The notes beneath the pieces were generated by a model. The model searched no databases and was not told the DNA's origin. It saw nothing but the letters and a program-made list of their open reading frames with translations. Source: Sphaerisporangium sp. (GTDB lineage: Bacteria; Actinomycetota; Actinomycetes; Streptosporangiales; Streptosporangiaceae). Taken from it: a stretch of DNA of 64,000 nucleotides. The stretch is taken from assembly GCA_025964675.1 (NCBI GenBank), contig JAOPYI010000115.1, positions 1 to 64,000 of the forward strand, given 5' to 3'. The position numbers and the translations under genes were made by a program. This document shows, one piece after another, positions 44,588 through 53,018 of the stretch (within the stretch, counting starts at the first letter, position 1; every line of letters starts with the position of its first letter).

Positions 44588-46243
44588 ATGCCCGAGTTCG
44601 ACTACACCGACCTGCTTCCGCTGGGACCGGATGAGACGGAATACCGTCTGATCACGGCGGAGGGGGTGCGGAAGGTCGAGGCGGCGGGCCGCACGTTCCT
44701 CGAGGTTGATCCCGAGGCGCTGCGCCTGCTCACCAAGACCGCGGTTCACGATATTTCCCACTATCTGCGGTCGTCCCACCTCGCCCAGCTCCGGAAGATC
44801 ATCGATGACCCCGAGGCGAGCGGCAACGACAGGTTCGTGGCCCTCGACCTGCTCAAGAACGCCGGCATCTCAGCCGGCGGGGTCCTGCCCATGTGCCAGG
44901 ACACCGGCACCGCGATCGTGATGGGCAAGCGCGGCCGCCACGTGCTGACGGACGGCGCCGACGCCGAGCACATCTCGCGCGGCGTCTACGACGCCTACAC
45001 CGAGCTGAACCTGCGCTACTCGCAGTTGGCCCCTCTGACCATGTGGGAAGAGAAGAACACCGGCAGCAACCTCCCCGCCCAGATCGAGCTGTACGCCGAG
45101 GACCCGCACGGCCACCCTGACGAGTACAAGCTGCTGTTCATGGCCAAGGGCGGCGGCAGCGCCAACAAGTCGTTCCTCTACCAGGAGACCAAGGCCGTAC
45201 TCAACGAGAAGCGGATGCTCCAGTTCCTTGAGGAGAAGATCCGCTCGCTCGGCACCGCGGCGTGCCCTCCGTACCACCTGGCGGTCGTCGTGGGCGGCAC
45301 CAGCGCCGAGTTCGCGCTGAAGACCGCGAAGTACGCCTCAGCGCGCTACCTCGACTCGATCCCCACGGAAGGCTCGCCTTCGGGCCACGGGTTCCGCGAC
45401 CTGGAGCTGGAGAAGAAGGTGTTCGAGCTCACCCAGAAGCTCGGCATCGGCGCGCAGTTCGGCGGCAAGTACTTCTGCCACGACGTGCGGGTGATCCGGC
45501 TCCCCCGGCACGGCGCCTCGTGCCCTGTGGCCATCGCCGTCTCGTGCAGCGCCGACCGGCAGGCCCTCGCAAAGATCACGCCGGAGGGCGTCTTCCTGGA
45601 GAAGCTGGAGACCGACCCGGCCCGCTTCCTGCCCGACACCACCGGCGAGCACCTGTCGGGCGACGTGGTCTCCATCAACCTCAACCGGCCCATGGCCGAC
45701 ATCCTGGCCGAGCTGGCGCGCTACCCCGTCAAGACGCGGCTCTCGCTGACCGGCCCGCTCGTCGTCGCCAGGGACATCGCGCACGCCAAGATCGCCGAGC
45801 GGCTCGACGCGGGCGAGGAGATGCCGCAGTACCTCAAGGACCACGCCGTCTACTACGCCGGACCTGCCAAGACGCCGCAAGGGTACGCCTCCGGATCCTT
45901 CGGCCCGACGACCGCCGGCCGCATGGACTCCTACGTCGAGCGCTTCCAGGCCGAGGGCGGATCCCTGATCATGCTGGCCAAGGGCAACCGCTCCAAGCAG
46001 GTCACCGAGGCCTGTCACAAGCACGGCGGCTTCTACCTCGGCTCCATCGGCGGCCCGGCCGCACGGCTCGCCCAGGACTGCATCAGGAAGGTGGAAATCC
46101 TGGAGTACCCGGAGCTCGGCATGGAGGCCGTCTGGAAGATCGAGGTGGAGGATTTCCCGGCTTTCATCGTGGTCGACGACAAGGGGGCCGACTTCTTTGA
46201 AGACGCGGCTGGTCCCGTGCTGACCATCGGTCGCCGAACCTGA
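44588..46243 (+). CDS. Class I (iron-sulfur) fumarate hydratase
   Basis: A 551-residue fumarase of the oxygen-sensitive [4Fe-4S] type with alpha and beta parts fused. Cluster ligands fit [37 protein letters not shown] and [12 protein letters not shown]. The beta-part signatures [14 protein letters not shown] and [24 protein letters not shown] are intact. It converts fumarate to malate in the TCA cycle. ATG 44588 follows GGAGG. A class II fumarase (fumC) lies 4 kb downstream, with two Ser/Thr kinases between them, so the genome encodes both an iron-sensitive and an iron-independent enzyme. Confidence 0.95.
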   Translation: MPEFDYTDLLPLGPDETEYRLITAEGVRKVEAAGRTFLEVDPEALRLLTKTAVHDISHYLRSSHLAQLRKIIDDPEASGNDRFVALDLLKNAGISAGGVLPMCQDTGTAIVMGKRGRHVLTDGADAEHISRGVYDAYTELNLRYSQLAPLTMWEEKNTGSNLPAQIELYAEDPHGHPDEYKLLFMAKGGGSANKSFLYQETKAVLNEKRMLQFLEEKIRSLGTAACPPYHLAVVVGGTSAEFALKTAKYASARYLDSIPTEGSPSGHGFRDLELEKKVFELTQKLGIGAQFGGKYFCHDVRVIRLPRHGASCPVAIAVSCSADRQALAKITPEGVFLEKLETDPARFLPDTTGEHLSGDVVSINLNRPMADILAELARYPVKTRLSLTGPLVVARDIAHAKIAERLDAGEEMPQYLKDHAVYYAGPAKTPQGYASGSFGPTTAGRMDSYVERFQAEGGSLIMLAKGNRSKQVTEACHKHGGFYLGSIGGPAARLAQDCIRKVEILEYPELGMEAVWKIEVEDFPAFIVVDDKGADFFEDAAGPVLTIGRRT

Positions 46244-46278
46244 CGAAATCTGACGGAAGATCTCAACAGATAATCGGC

Positions 46279-47535
46279 ATGGCCTCTACAGGCGGCGATA
46301 AACAAATCGGTAAGCTGCCACCCATGCGCGCCCCGTCCGGATACGAGCTAGCCTCGCGTTACCGGCTTGTAGAGCCGGTCGGCCGCGGCGGCATGGGCAC
46401 CGTCTGGCGCGCGCACGACAACCTTCTCGACCGTGACGTGGCTGTCAAGGAGGTACGCCTCCCGCTGGTCCTCGACGAGGATCTGCGGGCCGAGCTATGC
46501 GCCAGGACCGAGCGCGAGGCCCGGGCGACCGCCATGGTGGCCCACCCTTCGGTGATCACGATCTTCGACGTCGTCACCGAGGACGACCGCCCCTGGATCG
46601 TCATGGAGCTCCTCCACGCCCGATCGCTGGAGGACCTGATCAAGGAGCACGGGCCGCTTCCCCCGCGCCGCGTGGCCGAGATCGGCCGCCAGGTGCTCGG
46701 CGCGCTGCGAGCCGTGCACGCCAAGGGCATCCTGCACCGCGACGTGAAGCCGAGCAACGTGCTGGTGACCGAGGACCGCGCGGTTCTCACCGACTTCGGC
46801 CTCGCGGCGCTGGAAGGCGACGCGTCGATCACCCAGGCCGGCATCGTGCTCGGCTCCGCCGGCTACATCGCACCCGAGCGCGTCCTCGGCGACAAGGCCA
46901 GCCCCGGGGCCGACCTGTGGTCGTTCGGCGCCACTCTCTACACCGCCGTCGAGGGTCGCGGCCTGCACGGCAGGCGTAACGCCGCCGCGGCGCTGGCCGC
47001 GCTCACCAGCGGTGAGCCGATCCCCATGGAGAAGGCCGGGCCGCTCGCCCCGATCCTGCGGGGCCTGCTCCAGATCGACCCGAACGCCCGGCTCGACGGC
47101 ATGCGGGCCTCGCTCATGCTCGCCCGCGTCGCGGCGGGCGGCTCGGCCGAGGAGCCGCTCGGCGGCCCCACTCTCCGCACGGCGGCCCGCCAGCAGGCCC
47201 CGGTCGCGCTGGGCGGCGTGCCGCCGGGGTCACGGGCCACGATGGGCGGCATGGCGCCGCCGCCTCTCACGGCCTCCCACCGAGGGCAGCACCGAGCCGA
47301 CACCAGGCTCGCCCGCCCGGTCTACGTCCCGCAGCTCCACGAGCCGACCCCCGTCCCCGCGCCCCGCATGGCCCGCAGGCCCGCCGAAGGGGTGCACCGC
47401 AAGCCGTCGGACCCCGCGCCGGGCCGCCGCCGGGCTCCCCTGAACCCTGAAATCAGTCCGGTAATGCGCCAATTGTCCGATATCGTGCGCATGGTTCTGC
47501 CGCGCCGCTTCTGGCCAAAAAATATGCGTAAGTGA
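46279..47535 (+). CDS. Cytosolic Pkn-type Ser/Thr protein kinase
   Basis: A 418-residue eukaryotic-like kinase. Domain, residues about 25-275: glycine loop VGRGGMGTVWRAHD, lysine in VAVKEV, HRDVKPSNVLVT near residues 153-164, DFGLAALEGD in place of DFG, and GSAGYIAPERV. The rest is disordered and rich in Pro/Arg. There is no TM, so unlike the downstream kinase it is soluble. ATG 46279 and ATG 46324 are both possible; neither has a clear ribosome binding site. Positioned directly after the class I fumarase. Confidence 0.9.
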   Translation: MASTGGDKQIGKLPPMRAPSGYELASRYRLVEPVGRGGMGTVWRAHDNLLDRDVAVKEVRLPLVLDEDLRAELCARTEREARATAMVAHPSVITIFDVVTEDDRPWIVMELLHARSLEDLIKEHGPLPPRRVAEIGRQVLGALRAVHAKGILHRDVKPSNVLVTEDRAVLTDFGLAALEGDASITQAGIVLGSAGYIAPERVLGDKASPGADLWSFGATLYTAVEGRGLHGRRNAAAALAALTSGEPIPMEKAGPLAPILRGLLQIDPNARLDGMRASLMLARVAAGGSAEEPLGGPTLRTAARQQAPVALGGVPPGSRATMGGMAPPPLTASHRGQHRADTRLARPVYVPQLHEPTPVPAPRMARRPAEGVHRKPSDPAPGRRRAPLNPEISPVMRQLSDIVRMVLPRRFWPKNMRK

Positions 47536-47577
47536 GGCGAAAGCAATTCGCAAGGCACTATCGCTATCTTCTTACAC

Positions 47578-49983
47578 ATGCCGGAACAGCAGAGGCGGCT
47601 GCTCGCCGACAGATACGAGCTGACCACTCCCCTCGGCCGGGGGACGATGGGCACTGTCTGGCGCGCTCACGACCGCCTCCTCGGCCGCGACGTCGCCGTC
47701 AAAGAGATCCGCCAGGACTCGCGGCTGAGCAAAGAACAACGCGACGAGCTGCGGGAACGCATGATCCGCGAGGGTCGGACCGCCGCGAAGATCGCCCATC
47801 CCTCCGTGGCGACCATCCACGACGCCATCCTGGTCGACGGCAGCCCGTGGATCATCATGGAGCTGGTCGAGGCCAGGTCCCTGGAGCAGGTGATCGACGA
47901 GGAGGGGCCGCTGCCGCCCCGGCTCGTCGCCGAGATCGGCCTCGACCTGCTGGGAGCGCTCGGCGCCGCCCACGATCTGGGCATCCTGCACCGCGACGTC
48001 AAGCCAGGCAACGTGCTCCTGACCGACACGGGCCGGGTGGTCCTCACCGACTTCGGCATCGCCAAGGCGGCGGGAGACAGCAACATCACCAAGACAGGCA
48101 TGGTGATCGGGTCCCCTGGTTACACGGCTCCGGAGCGCGCCCGGGGAGACCACACCGGCCCCGAGTCGGACCTGTGGTCGCTCGGCGCGACGCTGTACTT
48201 CGCGGTCGAGGGACGGCCGGCGTACGAGAGGAACTCGGTCAGCGAGACGCTGGCCGCGTTGATGACCGAGCAGGCCGACCCGGCCACCCAGGCCGGACCG
48301 CTCCGCCCGGTGCTCGAAGCCCTGCTGGATAAGGACTACACCAAGCGCCCCACGAACGCCGAGGCCGTGAGGACGCTGCGCACGATCGCCAAGACCTCCG
48401 TCGCCGCGGCCGCCAAGGTCTTGGGAACCACGGCCACCAAGGTCTCGGAGCCCACAGCTTCCAAGACCTCGAAGCCCGCGACCGCCGAGGGCTCTAAGGC
48501 CTCAGCCGCCAAGAACTCCGGGCCCGCGGCCGCCGCGCCGGTGAAACCCCAGCCCGCCACGCCCGCGAAGGCGCGCCCCGCCCCCAGGCCCGGCCCCGCG
48601 GCCAAGCCAGGGGGTGCCCTCAAGCAGAGCAGTGCCCCTGGACGAGGCGGTGCTGCCAAGCCGGTCACCGGTTCCGGTTCTGCCGCCGGAGTGGAGACCT
48701 CCGGGGACGCCGGCTCCGAGCCGGAGGTGGACCCCAACCAGACGATGATGATCATCCGCCCCAAGGGCGGCCTGCGCATTCCCGGAGTCCAGCCGTCCAC
48801 GGGGCCCTCAGGCGGCCCCGCGTCCCCCGCGCGTCCCTCAAACGGCACAGCGTCCCCGTCCCGTCCCTCAAACGGCACAGCCTCCCCCTCGGGGCCTTCC
48901 AACGGTCCCGCGGCGGCCTCGCGTCCCTCGACCGGCCAGGTGACCGCCGCGTCGCCTTCCCCGGCCGACGTCGACGAGGACAGCCAGGCGACCATGGTCG
49001 GACGGCTTCCGCCGGTCCCGGCCCCCGCGCCTGCGGCGTCGCCCGCGCGCGAACGGCCGTACGGCAAGGCGCAGCCCTCCTCGGAACCCGCGAGCGACCG
49101 CACCCGGGTCGACCCGAAGCCGGAACCGGCGCGGGTACCGTTCCAGGCCGGGGCAGCGCAGGCCGCCTTCGCGGCTCCGGCCCGGCCCGCTCCCGCAACG
49201 CTCTTCCCCAAGGGGGAGGCACCCGACGCCTTGACCGTGATGGACCCGGCGACCCCGGACAACGGGCTGGGCACCGACCTGTTCGCCTTCCAGGGCACGG
49301 CCCCGGCCCGGGGCAGCAGTCCGGCCGGCATGATCATCCTGGTCACCGTCGCCCTGCTCGGGCTGGCGGCCATCATCATGCTCGCCGCCGCCGCGCTCTC
49401 GAACAGCGGCTCCGCCACTCCCACCGGTGCGAAGGCACTGACCGGGAAGGGGTCCGGCGGCGTCACCACGACGTCGACCGTCGAGCCCGGTACCTCCCCC
49501 GCCGGTACGCCCGCACCGGGGTTGCGCCGCTACATCGACAAGACCGGCTTCATCATCGACCTCCCGGCCAAGCTCCGCGGCGTCGCGAAGGGCCACAGTG
49601 TCGGGTTCAGCGCAGGCGGGGACGTCCGCACGGTGCGGATCAGCCGCTCTCCGGGCGGTACGGCGGACGTGCTCGGCGCGGTGAAGTCGGCGGAGGCGCG
49701 AGCCGTGGCGGCGGGCACCTACCCCGGGTACAAGCTCATCCGACTGAGCGCGACGCGCCCGGCGCCGTACCCCGGGACCGACGTGGCCGACTGGGAGTTC
49801 ACCTACACCGCGGCCACCGGCCCGACCCACGTGCTGTCCCGCTGGGTGGCCGTGCCCGGCGGCCCGAGTTACGCGATCTACTGGTCCACCCCGGAGACCA
49901 CATGGAAGACCCACCGGCCGCAGCTCGGGGTCGTACTCTCCTCATTCCAGCCGGCCCGCGGGGACACATCCGGCGGCTCGTAG
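47578..49983 (+). CDS. Transmembrane Pkn-type Ser/Thr protein kinase
   Basis: An 801-residue sensor kinase. Kinase domain residues about 15-265: LGRGTMGTVWRAHD, DVAVKEI, HRDVKPGNVLLTD near residue 138 and GSPGYTAPERA. Residues about 275-575 are a long disordered cytoplasmic Pro/Ala/Lys linker with repeat-like RPSNGTAS units. One TM is near 581-603 (MIILVTVALLGLAAIIMLA), and the exported C-terminal 200 residues form a small alpha-beta domain (RRYIDKTGFIIDLPAKL...), not PASTA. It sits 42 bp after the first kinase. The ligand is unknown. Confidence 0.92.
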   Translation: MPEQQRRLLADRYELTTPLGRGTMGTVWRAHDRLLGRDVAVKEIRQDSRLSKEQRDELRERMIREGRTAAKIAHPSVATIHDAILVDGSPWIIMELVEARSLEQVIDEEGPLPPRLVAEIGLDLLGALGAAHDLGILHRDVKPGNVLLTDTGRVVLTDFGIAKAAGDSNITKTGMVIGSPGYTAPERARGDHTGPESDLWSLGATLYFAVEGRPAYERNSVSETLAALMTEQADPATQAGPLRPVLEALLDKDYTKRPTNAEAVRTLRTIAKTSVAAAAKVLGTTATKVSEPTASKTSKPATAEGSKASAAKNSGPAAAAPVKPQPATPAKARPAPRPGPAAKPGGALKQSSAPGRGGAAKPVTGSGSAAGVETSGDAGSEPEVDPNQTMMIIRPKGGLRIPGVQPSTGPSGGPASPARPSNGTASPSRPSNGTASPSGPSNGPAAASRPSTGQVTAASPSPADVDEDSQATMVGRLPPVPAPAPAASPARERPYGKAQPSSEPASDRTRVDPKPEPARVPFQAGAAQAAFAAPARPAPATLFPKGEAPDALTVMDPATPDNGLGTDLFAFQGTAPARGSSPAGMIILVTVALLGLAAIIMLAAAALSNSGSATPTGAKALTGKGSGGVTTTSTVEPGTSPAGTPAPGLRRYIDKTGFIIDLPAKLRGVAKGHSVGFSAGGDVRTVRISRSPGGTADVLGAVKSAEARAVAAGTYPGYKLIRLSATRPAPYPGTDVADWEFTYTAATGPTHVLSRWVAVPGGPSYAIYWSTPETTWKTHRPQLGVVLSSFQPARGDTSGGS

Positions 49984-49998
49984 AGCAAAACTGGAGTC

Positions 49999-51408
49999 AT
50001 GCAGGATTTCCGGATCGAACATGACTCGATGGGCGAAGTACGCGTCCCGGCGTCGGCCAAGTGGCGAGCGCAGACGCAACGGGCTGTGGAGAACTTCCCG
50101 ATATCCGGGCGCGGGCTCGAACCGGCCCACATAGCGGCGCTCGGGCTCATCAAGGCCGTGGCCGCGGAGGTGAACGGCGAGCTGGGCGTCCTCGACGCCG
50201 ACATGGCTGAGGCGATCTCCGAGGCCGCCACCGACGTCGCCGAGGGAGAGTGGAACGACGAGTTCCCGATCGACGTCTTCCAGACCGGCTCGGGCACCTC
50301 GTCCAACATGAACGCCAACGAGGTGATCGCCACGCTCGCCGAGAAGCGTCTCGGCCGCCCGGTGCACCCCAACGACCATGTCAACGCCTCACAGTCGTCC
50401 AACGACGTGTTCCCGTCGTCGATCCACGTGGCGGCGATGGTCGACGTCGCGTACGAGCTGATCCCGGCGCTCGAGCACCTGGCCATCGCGCTGCGACAGA
50501 AGGCGGACGTGTTCGCGAAGACGGTCAAGGCGGGGCGCACCCACCTGATGGACGCCACGCCGGTGACGCTCGGCCAGGAGTTCGGCGGTTACGCCACGCA
50601 GGTGGAGAACGGCGGCGAACGGCTCCGCGCGACGCTGCCCCGGGTCGCCGAGCTGCCCCTGGGTGGCACGGCGGTCGGCACGGGCATCAACACGCCGCCC
50701 GGGTTCGCCCAGGGGGTCGTCCAGAAGCTCAGGGAGGCCACAGGGCTGCCGTTCACCGAGGCGCGGGACCACTTCGAGGCCCAGGGTGCCCGTGACGCGC
50801 TCGTCGAGCTGTCCGGCCAGCTCCGCGTGATAGCCGTGTCCCTCAACAAGATCGCCAATGACCTGCGCTGGATGGGGTCGGGCCCCCGGGCGGGCCTGGG
50901 GGAGATCAATCTCCCCGACCTCCAGCCCGGCTCCTCGATCATGCCGGGCAAGGTGAACCCGGTCGTCCCTGAAGCGGTCTGCATGGTGGCGGCCCAGGTC
51001 ATCGGGAACGACACGGCGGTCACGTTCGCGGGGGCGTCCGGAAGCTTCGAGCTCAACGTGATGATGCCGGTCATCGCGAGGAACGTGCTCGAGTCGATCC
51101 GCCTGCTGGCCAGCGTGTCCCGGCTCCTCGCCGACCGGTGCGTCCACCGGATCACCGCCAACACGCAGCGCCTCCGGGAGTACGCCGAGTCCTCGCCGTC
51201 GATCGTGACCCCGCTGAACCGCTACCTCGGGTACGAGGAGGCGGCGAGCATCGTGAAGCAGTCGCTCAAGGAGCGCAAGACCATCAAGGACGTCGTGATC
51301 GAACGCGGCCACGTGTCCTCCGGCAAGCTCACAGAAAAAGAGCTCGACGCGGCTTTGGACGTCCTCGCCATGACCTCGCCGCCCACGCGACGCGACACCA
51401 CGGACTGA
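49999..51408 (+). CDS. fumC: Fumarate hydratase class II
   Basis: A 469-residue iron-independent fumarase. Signatures: [50 protein letters not shown] and [15 protein letters not shown] (the fumarase/aspartase active-site loop). The start [18 protein letters not shown] is standard. It begins 15 bp after the transmembrane kinase, so it may be co-transcribed with it. Two fumarase classes separated by two kinases form a notable gene group. Confidence 0.97.
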   Translation: MQDFRIEHDSMGEVRVPASAKWRAQTQRAVENFPISGRGLEPAHIAALGLIKAVAAEVNGELGVLDADMAEAISEAATDVAEGEWNDEFPIDVFQTGSGTSSNMNANEVIATLAEKRLGRPVHPNDHVNASQSSNDVFPSSIHVAAMVDVAYELIPALEHLAIALRQKADVFAKTVKAGRTHLMDATPVTLGQEFGGYATQVENGGERLRATLPRVAELPLGGTAVGTGINTPPGFAQGVVQKLREATGLPFTEARDHFEAQGARDALVELSGQLRVIAVSLNKIANDLRWMGSGPRAGLGEINLPDLQPGSSIMPGKVNPVVPEAVCMVAAQVIGNDTAVTFAGASGSFELNVMMPVIARNVLESIRLLASVSRLLADRCVHRITANTQRLREYAESSPSIVTPLNRYLGYEEAASIVKQSLKERKTIKDVVIERGHVSSGKLTEKELDAALDVLAMTSPPTRRDTTD

Positions 51409-51445
51409 GGCGGCTTCCGGGCCTCCGATCACGCCCCGGCGAGGA

Positions 51446-52009
51446 TCACTCGTCGGTGATGAGCCGTCGCACGGCGTCCACGACGGCATGCCTGCGGCGG
51501 TCACGATCGGCTGGGTCCTCCGCACTGAGATCGGGAGGCTTGGAGGCCAGGCCCGTGGCTATCGAGCGGACGAGCCCCAGCAGCTCCAGCGGGGCGTAGC
51601 GGCCGGGGAGGACGCCGTCCCGCTGAGCACGCCGCAGCTCCTCCAGCTTTTTCTCATTGGCCGAGACGATAGTGCGGAGGGGGGCTCCGTCGGGCCTCTC
51701 GAGCTGGTACCACGTGGTCAGGCGCAGCGTCGCGGGGTTGTCCTGGAAGTAGTCGAACAGCATTCCGGCGTAGCCGGGCAGGTCGGTGGCATCGAAGTGG
51801 ACCTTCTCGAGGAAGGCGGCGACGTCGGCGGTGTAGACCGCGTCGAAGAGCTGGTCCTTGTTGCCGAAGTAGGCATAGATCATCGCCTTGTTGCATGCCG
51901 CGGCCTCGGCGATGCGGTCGATCCGGGCTCCCGCGATGCCGAGCGCGGAGAACTCCACGGCCGCCGCCTCCAGCAGCCGCTTCCTCGTGCGATCCGCGTC
52001 TCTCGCCAT
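51446..52009 (-). CDS. TetR family transcriptional regulator
   Basis: A 187-residue TetR-type repressor. HTH: TRKRLLEAAAVEFSALGIAGARIDRIAEAAACNKAMIYAYFGNKDQLF at about residues 8-55 (family pattern). The C-terminal domain resembles TetR_C group members acting on SDR/hydroxylase genes. It is divergent from an SDR gene with two matching palindromic sequences in the 100 bp between, strongly suggesting it represses that gene and itself. Confidence 0.92.
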   Translation of the reverse strand: MARDADRTRKRLLEAAAVEFSALGIAGARIDRIAEAAACNKAMIYAYFGNKDQLFDAVYTADVAAFLEKVHFDATDLPGYAGMLFDYFQDNPATLRLTTWYQLERPDGAPLRTIVSANEKKLEELRRAQRDGVLPGRYAPLELLGLVRSIATGLASKPPDLSAEDPADRDRRRHAVVDAVRRLITDE

Positions 52010-52024
52010 TGCGCCATCCTACCC

Positions 52025-52040
52025 AACTAACTAGTCAGTT
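52025..52040. promoter_or_regulatory. TetR operator 1
   Basis: AACTAACTAGTCAGTT is nearly palindromic, 15 bp upstream of the tetR start. It matches the second site at 52077-52092 at 14 of 16 positions. Confidence 0.75.
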
Positions 52041-52076
52041 GACGTCGGCCGGTCCAAAGGGGTTCCATGGAGCTGT

Positions 52077-52092
52077 AACCAACTGGTCAGTT
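52077..52092. promoter_or_regulatory. TetR operator 2
   Basis: AACCAACTGGTCAGTT, 18 bp before the SDR start. The shared half-site AACT...AGTT, 52 bp from the first site, indicates a common binding protein, most likely the TetR encoded alongside. Confidence 0.75.
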
Positions 52093-52109
52093 AAAAGAGG
52101 GAACCACTC

Positions 52110-53018
52110 ATGTCAAAGACCTGGCTCATCACCGGCAGCTCGCGCGGCCTGGGACGGGACCTCGCCAAGACCGTCCTCGACAGCGGGGACAACGTGGTCG
52201 CCACCGCCCGGCGCCCCGAGCAACTCGACGACCTCGTGCGGGAGTACGGCGACCGTGTTCGCGCGGTGCAGCTCGACGTCACGGATGCCGCAGCCGCCCG
52301 TGCGGCCGTCCAGACGGCGATCGACGCGTTCGGAGCGCTGGACGTCGTGGTGAACAACGCCGGGTACGCCAACTCGGCCTCCATCGAGGACACTCCGGAC
52401 GACGACTTCCGCGCGCAGATCGAGACGAACCTGTTCGGCGTCGTCAACGTCACCAAAGCCGCCCTGCCGGTACTGCGCGCGCAGCGATCCGGTCACTTCA
52501 TCCAGTTCTCGTCCATAGGCGGACGCGTCGGCGGCACGCCCGGAATGGGCGCGTACCAGACGGCGAAGTTCGCCGTCGAGGGCTTCTCCGAGGTGCTCAG
52601 CAACGAGGTGAAGCCCCTGGGCATCAAGGTCACCATCATCGAGCCCGGCGCGTTCCGCACCGACTGGGGCGGCTCGTCCATGCGCGTCCCGCAGGTGAGC
52701 GGCGACTACGACCAGACGGTCGGCGCGATGAACCGCTTCCGCGAATCCACGGTCGACACCTGGCCGGGCGACCCGGCGCGCGCGGCGAAGGCCGTCACGG
52801 ACATCGTCCGCCTCGACGAGCCGCCGCTCCGCCTCCTGCTCGGCTCGGACGCCCTCGCGTACGCCGACAAGGCCTCCAAGTCCCGCGCCGAGGAAGCCGA
52901 GAAATGGGCCGACGTCAGCAGATCCACCGACTTCCCCACCGGCGCGGAGTCCCCTGCGCCGGACATGCGTCCGCCGGGCGGCGTAGCCCCCTATTTCGAA
53001 GGAGTGGAGGGTAGGTAG
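52110..53018 (+). CDS. Short-chain dehydrogenase/reductase (SDR)
   Basis: A 302-residue classical SDR. Cofactor motif TGSSRGLGRD at residues about 8-17, NNAGYANSA, and active site Y-QTA-K (GAYQTAKFAVEGFSE) with the serine in SSIGGRVGG. The substrate is unknown; such TetR-paired SDR genes often protect against or modify reactive carbonyl compounds. The last 28 bp overlap the convergent glycosyltransferase gene. AGAGGG lies before the ATG. Confidence 0.93.
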   Translation: MSKTWLITGSSRGLGRDLAKTVLDSGDNVVATARRPEQLDDLVREYGDRVRAVQLDVTDAAAARAAVQTAIDAFGALDVVVNNAGYANSASIEDTPDDDFRAQIETNLFGVVNVTKAALPVLRAQRSGHFIQFSSIGGRVGGTPGMGAYQTAKFAVEGFSEVLSNEVKPLGIKVTIIEPGAFRTDWGGSSMRVPQVSGDYDQTVGAMNRFRESTVDTWPGDPARAAKAVTDIVRLDEPPLRLLLGSDALAYADKASKSRAEEAEKWADVSRSTDFPTGAESPAPDMRPPGGVAPYFEGVEGR

